DNA of 64,000 bases, from positions 1 to 64,000 of the forward strand of contig NZ_JAKVTW010000011.1 in assembly GCF_022489065.1 (NCBI RefSeq). Direction: 5' to 3'. The notes under the pieces were generated by a model. The model saw only the letters and a list, made by a program, of their open reading frames with translations, searched no databases and had not been told where the DNA came from. Of the stretch, positions 35,962 to 45,342 are shown piece by piece (within the stretch, counting starts at the first letter, position 1; the number at the start of each line of letters is the position of its first letter). The position numbers were made by a program, and so were the translations under genes. Origin of the DNA: Vreelandella neptunia (GTDB lineage: Bacteria; Pseudomonadota; Gammaproteobacteria; Pseudomonadales; Halomonadaceae).

Positions 35962-36627
35962 ATGCAGCATAATTCTCGATCCGTGATTTCAAATCAGCCA
36001 GGCCCACATCAGGATCTCGCCCGACGAGTAAGCCGAGCATTAACGCATCCACTGCGTAAACCGATCGCTGAGCATACTCAACGTAGTTTCACTTTAGCGG
36101 CCGAATGGTTAGCGAGCCGCCAAGCCCCGTTGATACTGGATTCAGGCTGTGGCGTGGGGGTATCGACACGCCAACTGGCGGTGCAGTTCCCTGCGCATGC
36201 TGTTATAGGTATCGATCGCAGCGAGGATCGCTTGGGTCGTGACCACGGCAAATTGCCAGAAAATGCCCTGCTGGTACGCGCAGATCTCATCGATTTCTGG
36301 CGTTTGGCTTATCGGTATGGCTGGGCACCCGAGTATCACTATCTGCTTTATCCAAACCCTTACCCTAAGGCGGGGCATCTTAAAATGCGCTGGCATGGCC
36401 ATGCGGTTTTACCCACACTGTTGGCGCTTGGGGGGCATCTTGAGCTGCGTTCAAACTGGTCGCTCTATGTGGAAGAGTTTGCTCTCGCGGTGGCGCAAGT
36501 AACCGGCCAGCAGGCGATAGTGGGTGAGTTTGCGCCTAACGGCGAGTATTTGACCCCGTTTGAGGCTAAGTATGCTCAAAGCGGTCAGGCACTGTGGCGT
36601 TTGAACGTTGAGTTGGAGCGAACATGA
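35962..36627 (+). CDS. TrmB-like SAM-dependent methyltransferase
   Basis: 221 residues. The SAM site is ILDSGCGVGVSTRQLA, and a TrmB-type signature follows as YPNPYPKAGHLKMRWHGH. Genuine TrmB (tRNA guanine-46 N7) has FPDPWxKxRHxKRR at that place, so this is a divergent paralogue: the second Pro-containing motif is kept, the Arg pair is not. RNA or a small molecule could be the substrate. Overlaps the SMR gene by four bases (ATGA), so the two are coupled. The start is ATG 35962. Confidence 0.78.
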   Translation: MQHNSRSVISNQPGPHQDLARRVSRALTHPLRKPIAEHTQRSFTLAAEWLASRQAPLILDSGCGVGVSTRQLAVQFPAHAVIGIDRSEDRLGRDHGKLPENALLVRADLIDFWRLAYRYGWAPEYHYLLYPNPYPKAGHLKMRWHGHAVLPTLLALGGHLELRSNWSLYVEEFALAVAQVTGQQAIVGEFAPNGEYLTPFEAKYAQSGQALWRLNVELERT

Positions 36628-36953
36628 CGTTTGTCTATTTGGTATTGGCGATTGTGGCTGAAGTGATTGCCACCAGTGCGTTAAAAGCCTCCGTGGGCTT
36701 TACGCGACCACTGCCGAGTGCTGTGGTAGTCATTGGCTATGGGCTAGCTTTTTATCTGCTCAGTCTAGTGCTGCGTACGCTGCCCGTGGGTGTGGCCTAC
36801 GCGATATGGGCGGGCCTGGGCATTGTGCTGGTCACCTTGGTTGGCATTGTGGTGTTCGGTGAAAAGCCTGATTTGCCAGCGGTGGTGGGAATTAGCTTAA
36901 TTGTAGCGGGCGTGGTGATGCTGCAAGTGTTTTCTAAAATGAATGTGCATTGA
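36624..36953 (+). CDS. Small multidrug resistance (SMR) family protein
   Basis: 109 residues with four hydrophobic helices, the EmrE/QacE size. The essential membrane Glu is Glu13 in IVAEVIATSALK, the position equal to Glu14 of EmrE. VGVAYAIWAGLG and the third-helix Gly-rich run are typical. It works as a proton-coupled antiporter dimer for cationic compounds, or for osmolytes such as betaine and choline in some species. Coupled to the methyltransferase gene. Confidence 0.9.
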   Translation: MTFVYLVLAIVAEVIATSALKASVGFTRPLPSAVVVIGYGLAFYLLSLVLRTLPVGVAYAIWAGLGIVLVTLVGIVVFGEKPDLPAVVGISLIVAGVVMLQVFSKMNVH

Positions 36954-36962
36954 GGTACGTTA

Positions 36963-38438
36963 ATGGGTTCTTTTTTTGCTGTTAAGCGTCTGCGACGTTG
37001 GTCACTGGTAACGGGCATTGCCACCTTGGCGATGTGCTCTAGCGCCAGCCTGTTCGCCGATTTCAACCGCCTGAGTCAACTGCAGAATAAAGGTTTTTCG
37101 ATCAGTGCCGAGGCGCGTCTGTTAGACGCTGACTCAGGCACCAATGCGCTGCTGGGCAGTGTTAACCCTGAGCGTCAACTATCGCCAGCATCCGTTACCA
37201 AGGCGTACTTGGCGGCGGCGGCGCTGAACCGTTTTGGCCCACAGCACCGCTTTACCAGTCAGTTGGTCAGCTCAAGCAGTATCGATAGTGGCGTGCTACG
37301 TGGGGATTTAGTGTTTGAGGGCGGTGGAGACCCAGGGCTCACCACTGAAAACCTGTGGCGCTTGGTGCAGCGTTTGCACTTAGCGGGGGTGCGAGAGGTG
37401 GATGGCGCTTTGGTGGTTAGCCAGTGGCGTTTCGGGCCGGTGGATTGTATTACCACTGATCGCTGCAATGCCCTAACACGAGTAGCAAATGCCTATAGCG
37501 CGCCGCTTTCATCAGCCGGGGTTAATTTTGGTAGTTGGTGTGTCAATGTTGCCCCTGCCGTAAGCGCAGAAGCGCCTGCCCGCGTGGGACTCTGCGATAG
37601 CCAGACATCGCTAATTACCATCGACAACCAAGTGGTCACCCGCCCAGCTAATAGCGGCACAGAGATTAGTGCTGAACGCATCACCGATGAGCGCGGCGAT
37701 GTGATGCGCTTGACCGGGCAGATTTCGACCAATGCGAGCGCCCGCGATGTCTATCGTGGTGCAGGTGATGCTGCTGAGAAAACTGCGCAAGTGCTAATGG
37801 GCATGCTGAGCCAAGCGGGTATTCATGTGCGCGAGCCGTGGCGCGTCAGCTCGACACAGCCGCCCAGCAGCGCTCAGCGCCTCGCCGCCGTTGACAGCCA
37901 GCCGCTCCAAGAGATACTGCTGCGGATCATGAACTACTCGAATAATTACATGGCCGATGTGCTGGCGCTGGATCTGGTGGATACTCCCCAGGCTCAACTG
38001 CGACAAGCAGGCCAAGCCATTGAGTCCTATGTTCAAAGCTTACCCGGGCACGGGCCGTTAACCCTGTATAGTGGCAGCGGATTGACGACTGAAAACCGCA
38101 CATCGGCTCAGGGTGTTAATGTGATGTTGGAGAATATGTTCCGCCAAAGCGCACTGTTTCCAAGCTTTATAGCGGCCTTTCAATCTCCGGCCAACGGCGT
38201 CATGCGCTTTATCCGTCGGGGCTCCCCGACGTTTCAAAACAATGTCATGCTAAAAACCGGCACGCTTAACCAGCCTTTTGCGGTTCGCGCGGCGGCGGGT
38301 TATTTCCGTACGGCCCAGGGGCGCTGGGGGGTGTTTAGTGTGATGGTCAATGGTAGTGGCAGCACGCCTTACTTAAGCTGGTCTGAGGTGCTGGATCCGT
38401 TATCTCTGGATCTGGACGCAATGATTTTAGCCAATTGA
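36963..38438 (+). CDS. dacB: D-alanyl-D-alanine carboxypeptidase/endopeptidase (PBP4, DacB family)
   Basis: Trims and opens peptidoglycan cross-links in the periplasm. 491 residues of peptidase family S13. A signal peptide ends near residue 32. The nucleophile motif is Ser77-Val-Thr-Lys80 (after LSPA); the second motif is SNNYMAD; the third is KTGTLNQ. The large insert between the first two motifs that is typical of PBP4 is present. Start ATG 36963 with GAGG upstream; the SMR stop is nine bases away. Confidence 0.93.
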   Translation: MGSFFAVKRLRRWSLVTGIATLAMCSSASLFADFNRLSQLQNKGFSISAEARLLDADSGTNALLGSVNPERQLSPASVTKAYLAAAALNRFGPQHRFTSQLVSSSSIDSGVLRGDLVFEGGGDPGLTTENLWRLVQRLHLAGVREVDGALVVSQWRFGPVDCITTDRCNALTRVANAYSAPLSSAGVNFGSWCVNVAPAVSAEAPARVGLCDSQTSLITIDNQVVTRPANSGTEISAERITDERGDVMRLTGQISTNASARDVYRGAGDAAEKTAQVLMGMLSQAGIHVREPWRVSSTQPPSSAQRLAAVDSQPLQEILLRIMNYSNNYMADVLALDLVDTPQAQLRQAGQAIESYVQSLPGHGPLTLYSGSGLTTENRTSAQGVNVMLENMFRQSALFPSFIAAFQSPANGVMRFIRRGSPTFQNNVMLKTGTLNQPFAVRAAAGYFRTAQGRWGVFSVMVNGSGSTPYLSWSEVLDPLSLDLDAMILAN

Positions 38439-38472
38439 TTCAATTTTACGCTCACAAGGTGAGGCGACCTGC

Positions 38473-38844
38473 ATGAAACCAGGGCATACCGGTTTAACCC
38501 ATTTGGTTCACTCCACACGCTATTCGTGGAAAGGCTTAAAAGCGGCGTTTAGAAACGAAGCGGCTTTCCGCCAGGAAGTCGGTATTACGCTGGTGTTGCT
38601 GCCCTTTGCCTGGTGGATTGGCGAGGGTCCTATCAGTTGGCTATTGCTGGTGAGTAGCCTGTTCTTTGTGCTGATAGTCGAGCTACTCAATAGTGCCATA
38701 GAAAACGTGGTCGATCGGATTGGTACCGAGCACCATGAGCTGTCAGGGCGGGCCAAGGATATTGGTTCGGCGGCCGTCATGCTGTCGCTGATAATGGCCG
38801 GTCTCACCTGGGGACTCTTGGGCTGGGAAAAGTTCTTTGGCTAA
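38473..38844 (+). CDS. dgkA: Diacylglycerol kinase DgkA
   Basis: 123-residue trimeric membrane kinase that recycles diacylglycerol to phosphatidic acid. Three hydrophobic helices; the signature ELLNSAIENVVDRIG carries the catalytic Glu and Asn-Glu acidic pair. An N-terminal amphipathic part (TRYSWKGLKAAFRNEAAFRQE) is as in E. coli. Directly follows dacB after 34 bases, ahead of glnE, and the three could be cotranscribed. Confidence 0.95.
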   Translation: MKPGHTGLTHLVHSTRYSWKGLKAAFRNEAAFRQEVGITLVLLPFAWWIGEGPISWLLLVSSLFFVLIVELLNSAIENVVDRIGTEHHELSGRAKDIGSAAVMLSLIMAGLTWGLLGWEKFFG

Positions 38845-38891
38845 GCTGATTTAAAACCACTCTTTTTTAGCACGCTGTCAGCGAGGTCGTT

Positions 38892-41879
38892 ATGCAAGCA
38901 TTTGAAGGACATAGGAACGACGATTTTTTACCGTTGTCGACGCTGCCAGCGTCGTTACAAAAAGCCACCCAATCCTCTTGGCAGCGGTTGAGCGAAGCGC
39001 TAACCCAAGCCGACAATATCGCTGAAATGACCAAGCAGGAGCTGCCTTCAAGTAACTGGCAGGGGCTCTCTGAACCGCGTCGAGAAGCGCTTGCGAGAGT
39101 GCTGGCTATTTCGACATTCGCGCTGGATACCCTTGCTCGCTACCCACAATGGTTGGCTGAATTGGATATTGCCGGTGAGTTGGACGAAAACCTTGGGCGG
39201 GACGAGCTGGCTAACTGGCTAAATGAGTCGCTTGAGAGCGCCGAAGACGAAGAAGCGATGCAGCGGGCAATTCGTCGTTTTCGCCGTAAGCGCTTGCTGG
39301 GGATTATCTGGCGCGACTTGAACAGAGCTGACGGCTACGTCATGTGGAATACCGCCACGGCGGTGTCTGAACTGGCCGAAATATGTTTGGAAGCGGCATT
39401 AACCTGGCTTGAGCAATTTTACGCACCGCGCTGGGGGTTACCTGCCCCCCGCAAGGACGGCACGCCCCAGCGGTTGGTGATTCTGGGTATGGGCAAGCTG
39501 GGCGCGGGCGAGCTGAATCTCTCCTCCGATATCGATCTGATTTTTGCGTTCCCGGAAAAAGGGGAAACCCAGGGCGGGCGCAAGCCGCTAGAGCATCAGG
39601 AGTATTTTACCAAGCTTGGCCAAAAGCTGATCGCCGCATTAGATGCGATGACCGCCGACGGCTTCGCTTTCCGGGTCGATATGCGCTTGCGGCCTTTGGG
39701 CGATGGCGGCCCGTTGGTGGGCAGTTTTGCCATGCTCTCCAGCTACTACCAGGATCAAGGCCGCGAGTGGGAGCGCTATGCGATGCTGAAAGCACGGCCG
39801 GTCGCGGGGGATTTAGATGCCGGCGATGAACTGCTGGCCGGGCTGCGCCCCTTCGTGTATCGCAAATACCTCGACTTTGGTGCTATTGAGTCGCTGCGCG
39901 AACTAAAAGCGATGATTAATCGTGAAGTGAAGCGTAAAGGCATGCAGAGCAATATTAAGCTCGGCCCTGGCGGTATTCGTGAGGTTGAGTTCGTTGTGCA
40001 AGCGTTCCAGCTGATTCGCGGCGGCCGGGATACCGAGCTGCAGGTGACATCCCTGCACACCGCGCTCAATCGCTTACCGGAGCTGGGCCTGTTACCACAA
40101 GACGTGGTCGACGAACTGTTGCCGGATTACGCTTTTCTACGCGATGTCGAACACGCCCTTCAAGCGCTGGAAGACCGCCAAACGCAAACCCTGCCCAACG
40201 ATGATAGTGACCGTGAACGGGTTGCCTTTGCCATGGGCCATGAAGACTGGCCGGGTCTCATCGCTCAGCTTGACGAAGTGCGCGAACGGGTTCGCCAGCA
40301 CTTTGACGCGGTCATCGCTGACCCTGAAGAGGATGTGGATGAAGCAAACGATGACAGCCAGCTCGGCTTGGCCCAGTGGCGGCTTATTTGGCGCGGCGAG
40401 CTAGAGGCTGAGGAAGCTACCGCGCACCTTGCTGAGGCGGGTTTTAACGAGCCGGAAAAAGCGCTGAAGCGGCTGCAGAGCCTTTATCACTCGCGCCAAG
40501 TGCAAAGCATGCAGCGGATTGGATTTGAGCGTCTTGATGCGTTAATGCCGCTACTGCTGGATGCCGTGGCAGAAAATGACGTGCCCGACACGGCGCTTTT
40601 GCGTGTGCAGCCGCTGCTTGAAGCCGTGCTGCGGCGTACCGCGTATCTCGCGCTGCTGCGCGAGAATCCACAGGCGCTTGAGCACCTAATGCGCCTGTGT
40701 GCCGCTAGCCCATGGATCGCCGAACAGCTGTCGCGTTACCCAATTCTGCTCGACGAGCTGTTGACGCCAGAAACGCTATATACCCCCGCCGATAAAGCGC
40801 GCCTGGCCGATGAACTGCGCCAAACGCTCAATCGTCTTCCTGAGGATGACGAGGAGGCGCAGCTAGAGGCGTTGCGTGTTTTTAAACATGCGCAAACGCT
40901 ACACGTCGCCGCGTCGGATATCGTGGGCACTCGGCACTTAATGAAAGTAAGTGATTACTTAACCTATATCGCCGAAGTTATCCTTGATGCCGTATTGGCC
41001 ATGGCGTGGAAACATATTACCCGTAAGCATGGCGTTCCTGAGGGGCTTAATACACGTGAGGCGGCATTTTTAATCGTCGGTTACGGCAAGCTGGGTGGTA
41101 TTGAGCTGGGCTATAGCTCAGATTTAGATTTGGTGTTTCTTCACGATAGCGATGGTCAGGGCACGACGGATGGCCCAAGACCTATCGATACACCGCTGTT
41201 TTTTACCCGTTTGGGCCAGCGTATTATTCACTTGCTCACCGCGGTAACACCTACTGGTACGCTTTACGAAGTGGATATGCGCCTAAGGCCTTCGGGAAAT
41301 TCAGGACTATTAGTGACGTCGCTTAAGGCGTTTGCTGACTATCAGCGCCAGAACGCCTGGACCTGGGAGCACCAGGCATTGGTGCGTGCTCGTGTCGTCG
41401 CGGGCAGCGATGTGCTGGCCGAAAAGTTCGGCCAACTGCGAGGCGATATTTTAGCCAATGAGCGCGATAATGCCGTGCTGCGCGAGGAAGTGGTCAAGAT
41501 GCGGCAAAAAATGCGCGACCACCTTGGCAGTAAAGCGGCCAGCGGTACGTTTAACATTAAGCACGATGCTGGCGGTATGGTTGATATCGAATTTCTTTGC
41601 CAATATGCGGTGTTAGCACTCGCTCACCAAACACCTGCGCTACTCACGTATAGCGATAACATCCGCATTTTAGAGAGCTTGACGAAGAGTGGGCACTTAC
41701 CTGCTGAAGAAGCTGAGCGACTGCGGGAGGCTTATCTGGCCTATCGCAGCGCTACCCATCGAGCGGCGCTCACTGGTGAAAGAGCGCTGACTGATGGTGA
41801 GGAGTTTCGCGAGCATCGCGATATTGTCACCGCACTCTGGCAGCGCTTTCTTGAGCCGCCAGCCGCTAATAACAGCTAG
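38892..41879 (+). CDS. glnE: Bifunctional glutamine synthetase adenylyltransferase/removase GlnE
   Basis: Adds or removes AMP on glutamine synthetase according to nitrogen status (with PII protein). 995 residues carry two nucleotidyltransferase domains: the removase half with LGMGKLGAGELNLSSDIDLIF near 198-218, and the transferase half with GYGKLGGIELGYSSDLDLVF near 730-750. Both have the paired Asp of the active site. A helical regulatory part joins them. Start ATG 38892 by position. Near full length compared with E. coli GlnE (946), with slightly longer linkers. Confidence 0.97.
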   Translation: MQAFEGHRNDDFLPLSTLPASLQKATQSSWQRLSEALTQADNIAEMTKQELPSSNWQGLSEPRREALARVLAISTFALDTLARYPQWLAELDIAGELDENLGRDELANWLNESLESAEDEEAMQRAIRRFRRKRLLGIIWRDLNRADGYVMWNTATAVSELAEICLEAALTWLEQFYAPRWGLPAPRKDGTPQRLVILGMGKLGAGELNLSSDIDLIFAFPEKGETQGGRKPLEHQEYFTKLGQKLIAALDAMTADGFAFRVDMRLRPLGDGGPLVGSFAMLSSYYQDQGREWERYAMLKARPVAGDLDAGDELLAGLRPFVYRKYLDFGAIESLRELKAMINREVKRKGMQSNIKLGPGGIREVEFVVQAFQLIRGGRDTELQVTSLHTALNRLPELGLLPQDVVDELLPDYAFLRDVEHALQALEDRQTQTLPNDDSDRERVAFAMGHEDWPGLIAQLDEVRERVRQHFDAVIADPEEDVDEANDDSQLGLAQWRLIWRGELEAEEATAHLAEAGFNEPEKALKRLQSLYHSRQVQSMQRIGFERLDALMPLLLDAVAENDVPDTALLRVQPLLEAVLRRTAYLALLRENPQALEHLMRLCAASPWIAEQLSRYPILLDELLTPETLYTPADKARLADELRQTLNRLPEDDEEAQLEALRVFKHAQTLHVAASDIVGTRHLMKVSDYLTYIAEVILDAVLAMAWKHITRKHGVPEGLNTREAAFLIVGYGKLGGIELGYSSDLDLVFLHDSDGQGTTDGPRPIDTPLFFTRLGQRIIHLLTAVTPTGTLYEVDMRLRPSGNSGLLVTSLKAFADYQRQNAWTWEHQALVRARVVAGSDVLAEKFGQLRGDILANERDNAVLREEVVKMRQKMRDHLGSKAASGTFNIKHDAGGMVDIEFLCQYAVLALAHQTPALLTYSDNIRILESLTKSGHLPAEEAERLREAYLAYRSATHRAALTGERALTDGEEFREHRDIVTALWQRFLEPPAANNS

Positions 41880-41942
41880 CCAGGCCGTTAGGAATAACTG
41901 GGAAGATGCAATGATGCCATGGAGTAGGGCGAGGTGGCCCGT

Positions 41943-42836
41943 ATGATTGGACATATCCTGGCCACACTATTACCCGTGTTTTTAATTGCAGGTTGTGGCG
42001 CCGCCTATGGTCGCTACCGTACGCCTGACATTCGCAGCCTTAATACACTCAATATGGAGCTTTTCGTTCCTCTATTGGTTTTTGCGGTGCTTGCTGATCG
42101 TCAAGCGCCGTTGGCTGAATACGCGTGGCTTGCCTCGGCAGCCGTCGCGGTAGTGCTTGGTTCGGGAGTTGTGCTATGGCCGCTGGCTAAGTGGCTAAAG
42201 TTAGATATCAAAACCTTTCTTCCCCCGATGATGTTCAATAATGCGGGCAACATGGGGGTGCCACTGCTGGTATTGGCCTTTGGGCCCGATGCACTGCCCG
42301 CTGCGGTGGTGGTGTTTATTGTTGAAATGCTGCTGCACTTCTCGGTAGGGCTCTATATGCTCAACCCGCGCACTTCGCTGTGGCGAATGCTGCGCATGCC
42401 GATTGTATTAGCGAGTTTGGCGGGTTTGGCAGTGAATATCAGCGGGCTTGCGCTACCGGGCTGGCTACTGGAAGCGATGCACATGTTGGGCGGTGTCTGT
42501 ATTCCGCTAATGCTGTTTGCGCTGGGGGTGCGGCTGCTGGAAATCGACTTTAGCGATTGGCGCACGGGGATGCTGGGAGCGGTGCTTTGTCCGCTTTCCG
42601 GATTAGTGATTGCGTTGCCGTTAATGTGGCTATTGCCGCTCAATGCATTGCAGGCAGCAGTGCTGCTGGTATTTGCAGCGTTACCACCCGCGGTGTTGAA
42701 TTATTTGGTCGCAGAGCAGTACCAGCTAGCGCCGCAAAAAGTGGCTTCGCTGGTACTGATTGGTAATCTGGGGAGTTTAGTGGTAATGCCGCTAACCTTG
42801 GCTGCGGCATTCACGTGGGTATATGCACCGCTTTAA
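41943..42836 (+). CDS. AEC-family transporter (auxin efflux carrier-like)
   Basis: 297 residues with ten hydrophobic segments. FNNAGNMGVPLLVLAFG near 95-115 is the family's conserved Asn-x-Gly-Asn-x-Gly stretch; LMLFALGVRLLE and ALPPAVLNYLVA follow in the second half. Bacterial AEC members export or import malate, auxin-like acids or other organic acids. I prefer ATG 41943 to GTG 41934 because GAGG lies eight bases before it. The substrate is unknown. Follows glnE after 63 bases. Confidence 0.87.
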   Translation: MIGHILATLLPVFLIAGCGAAYGRYRTPDIRSLNTLNMELFVPLLVFAVLADRQAPLAEYAWLASAAVAVVLGSGVVLWPLAKWLKLDIKTFLPPMMFNNAGNMGVPLLVLAFGPDALPAAVVVFIVEMLLHFSVGLYMLNPRTSLWRMLRMPIVLASLAGLAVNISGLALPGWLLEAMHMLGGVCIPLMLFALGVRLLEIDFSDWRTGMLGAVLCPLSGLVIALPLMWLLPLNALQAAVLLVFAALPPAVLNYLVAEQYQLAPQKVASLVLIGNLGSLVVMPLTLAAAFTWVYAPL

Positions 42837-42862
42837 CCGGCGGTAGGATGAGTGACTAACTT

Positions 42863-43234
42863 TTAACGATCACTTTTAACTTCATAGCTGCCTTCTAACG
42901 CGTCCTGATGACCTGGACGATGTTGCGCAGAAGCGTGAGGGTTTGTATTCCCTTCAGAGTAGCCGCCACCGATATCCTGCGCCTGCTGAGCACGCATTTG
43001 TTCCATACGCTTTTTCATTTTATGACGCATAAACGGCATCATTGCCCAGCCAATCAATAAGAAGAACAGGCCGAGTACCACACCGACTATCATCAACGCG
43101 CCAAAAGCCAACCATGTAAACAGTAGCTTTAAGCTACCGGCTAAACCCGTCGGTTGGGTTTGCGCTGCACGGGCGCGCCATTGGTTTGCCGCTTGCCATG
43201 CTGCGTTACGTTGGTCGCGATTCATCTGTGGCAT
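42863..43234 (-). CDS. Hypothetical single-pass membrane protein
   Basis: 123 residues, not recognised. A hydrophilic N-terminus (MNRDQRNAAWQAANQWRARAAQ) leads to one long hydrophobic helix at about 40-65, then a strongly basic Met/Lys segment (MRHKMKKRMEQMRAQQA) and a Gly/Ser/His tail without secondary structure signs. The basic stretch implies the C-terminus is inside. I start at ATG 43234 with GGAGG five bases upstream. Convergent with the AEC gene. Reads like a lineage-specific protein of halomonads. Confidence 0.65.
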   Translation of the reverse strand: MPQMNRDQRNAAWQAANQWRARAAQTQPTGLAGSLKLLFTWLAFGALMIVGVVLGLFFLLIGWAMMPFMRHKMKKRMEQMRAQQAQDIGGGYSEGNTNPHASAQHRPGHQDALEGSYEVKSDR

Positions 43235-43285
43235 GAGAGCCTCCATCGGTTATTCGCATCCATTGGAACACAGTTGCTCTAGCAA

Positions 43286-43382
43286 GTTCACTTCAGATTA
43301 GTACCCAGGCTAGTACTTAAGATAGACCTCAAGATAGTACTTATGATAATCCTCAAAAAAGTCATCAAGATAGTACTCGGCA
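43286..43382. repeat. 12-bp tandem repeat array, seven to eight units
   Basis: Exact 12-base period with starts at 43299, 43311, 43323, 43335, 43347, 43359 and 43371; clearest units are TAGTACTTAAGA, TAGACCTCAAGA and TAGTACTTATGA. A weaker eighth unit precedes at 43286. Stop codons in the unit exclude coding in this frame. Lies in the 400-base gene-free stretch (43235-43645) between a leftward hypothetical gene and the rightward BCCT gene. Confidence 0.85.
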
Positions 43383-43430
43383 GGAGCGTAGCCATTTTCT
43401 TGCCTAAACCCTGGGCGCCTATCCTGATGA

Positions 43431-43530
43431 CAGTTTCTATTCCCAGTTTCTAAGCCCAGCTTCTATTTCTATGTCCAGCTTATACGCCCTGTTTCTGCGC
43501 ACAGTTTTTACGTACCGTTTTACGCCCAGT
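43431..43530. repeat. 13-bp degenerate tandem repeat array, about eight units
   Basis: Units starting CAG/CTG/CCG recur at 43431, 43444, 43457, 43476, 43489, 43502, 43515 and 43527, mostly 13 bases apart. The third has a 6-base internal duplication (TTCTAT twice). Clearest units are CAGTTTCTATTCC and CAGTTTCTAAGCC. It follows the 12-base array after about 48 bases and ends 115 bases before the BCCT start. Confidence 0.75.
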
Positions 43531-43645
43531 GCGATTAGGTTTTTCAAATGTTACCATTAAGCTGTACAACACAAGTTTAGCTGTACAAGCATGCGCTTTG
43601 TTTGCCGTGCTTATCTAAACAGAGCTCATTTAACAGGACGGTTAT

Positions 43646-45271
43646 ATGGCTAATCATGGAGGCAAGTCGGTCTTCATCGCATCAGTGGTGATTATTTTTG
43701 GCTTGGTAATTGTCGGGGCGTCATTTCCTGAAGGATTTGCCAACGCGGCAGAGGGAGCGTTAACGAGTATTACCGAGTTATTTGGGTGGTTTTATCTATT
43801 TTCTGTCTTTGGCTTTGTGATTTTTCTATTTGGCTTAGCGCTGAGTAAGTATGGCAAGGTGCGTTTAGGCCCCCAGGACAGCCGCCCCAATTATACGTTC
43901 TTCTCGTGGATCAGTATGCTGCTTGCCGCAGGCTTTGGTGTCGGGCTGGTGTTCTATGGCATGGCGGAACCCATGTTTCACTTCATTGAGCCGCCCTATG
44001 GCGACAGAACCGCCGAAACCGAAGCGGCCGCTCGCTACGCCATTCAGTACAGCTACTTTAATTGGGGTATTCATCAGTGGGCCGCCTTCTCGATCGTCGG
44101 TTTGATTATTGCCTATTTTCAGTTCCGGAAAGGGCAGGCCGGGCTTGTCTCTTCTGTACTGTCGTCGATAACGGCTAAGAACCCTAAAATTCGCCCCTAT
44201 GCTTCCTGGTTGGATGTATTTGCGGTGGTGGCCACTGTCATGGGTGTCGCTACCTCGCTTGGGTTGGGTGTGCTGCAGATGAATGGCGGGTTAAACGCCG
44301 TGTTTGGACTGCCGGAAAACGGTTTTTGGCAGTTTGTGATCCTCTTCGTAATGTTCTGCGCCTATATGGCATCGACTTGGTCGGGCTTGGATAAAGGCAT
44401 TAAACGTCTATCTAATCTCAATATGGTTTTGTGTATCGGGTTGATGCTGTATGTGCTGTTCACTGGCCCTACCGTGGCGATATTAGAGACCATCACGGTG
44501 GGTATTGGTGACTATCTGCAGAACTTTATTGGTATGAGTCTGCGTATCTCCCCCTACAGCGATAACGAGTGGGCGAGCAGTTGGACGATTTTCTACTGGG
44601 CCTGGGTCATTGCCTGGTCGCCGTTTGTAGGTACCTTTATTGCCCGTGTATCTCGTGGTCGCACCATTAAAGAGTATGTGTTTGGGGTGCTGTTCGTGCC
44701 GCCGCTGCTCGCCTGTTTATGGATTGGTGTTTTCGGTGGCGCGGCGTTACACATGGAGTTGAATGGTACCGATATCGGGCTGGCTGCAGCGACCCAAGAT
44801 AATATAACGGTTGCGCTGTTTGAAATGTTTGAATTGATGCCGTTTACGGGCGCTCTATCGGTCGTTGCGATGATGCTAATCTTTATATTCTTGGTCACAT
44901 CCGCTGACTCGGCCTCGTATATCGTGGCGCAAATGACCGATAATGGTTCGATCAATCCGCCGCTTTATAAACGTGTCATTTGGGGTGTGTTGATTGCTGC
45001 TATCTGCCTAACGCTCATTGCCTCCGGGGGTTTAACGGGGCTGCAGTCAGCATCGGTGCTGTCGGCACTGCCATTCACCTTCATTCTGTATATGATGGTG
45101 TTTGTGTTGGTCCAGGAGCTGCGCGCAGACCGTAAGGCGATGCTGACACAGCTTTATCGTCGCCATGGCGAAACGCCGGTGGGTGCCGATGCCTTTGAAG
45201 CTGAGCTATTAGGTGAGGAAGAACGCCTTCGCCGTGCGCCCAGTGTGGTCAATCGCCGTATTAATAGTTAG
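43646..45271 (+). CDS. BCCT-family carrier for betaine, choline or ectoine
   Basis: 541 residues with twelve membrane helices. The Gly-rich fifth-helix region reads AAGFGVGLVFYGMAEPMFHF, and the eighth-helix signature is WASSWTIFYWAWVIAWSPFVG with its Trp box, followed by FIARVSRGRTIKEY. Sodium- or proton-coupled uptake of quaternary ammonium osmolytes is the family role; with ectD in the window it fits a salt-tolerant cell. The C-terminal tail is only about 45 residues, so there is little room for the long osmosensing extension of BetP. The promoter region holds the two repeat arrays. Confidence 0.93.
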   Translation: MANHGGKSVFIASVVIIFGLVIVGASFPEGFANAAEGALTSITELFGWFYLFSVFGFVIFLFGLALSKYGKVRLGPQDSRPNYTFFSWISMLLAAGFGVGLVFYGMAEPMFHFIEPPYGDRTAETEAAARYAIQYSYFNWGIHQWAAFSIVGLIIAYFQFRKGQAGLVSSVLSSITAKNPKIRPYASWLDVFAVVATVMGVATSLGLGVLQMNGGLNAVFGLPENGFWQFVILFVMFCAYMASTWSGLDKGIKRLSNLNMVLCIGLMLYVLFTGPTVAILETITVGIGDYLQNFIGMSLRISPYSDNEWASSWTIFYWAWVIAWSPFVGTFIARVSRGRTIKEYVFGVLFVPPLLACLWIGVFGGAALHMELNGTDIGLAAATQDNITVALFEMFELMPFTGALSVVAMMLIFIFLVTSADSASYIVAQMTDNGSINPPLYKRVIWGVLIAAICLTLIASGGLTGLQSASVLSALPFTFILYMMVFVLVQELRADRKAMLTQLYRRHGETPVGADAFEAELLGEEERLRRAPSVVNRRINS

Positions 45272-45342
45272 CATCAACATGAATAAGCAAACTTTCCATT
45301 ACGGGAGTGCGCTACTTCAGGAGCATGTCACATGGAGAGAAG

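Noticed and set aside
43286-43530. CRISPR array
   Set aside because: Units are 12-13 bases without spacers, the sequence decays along the array and no cas genes are near.
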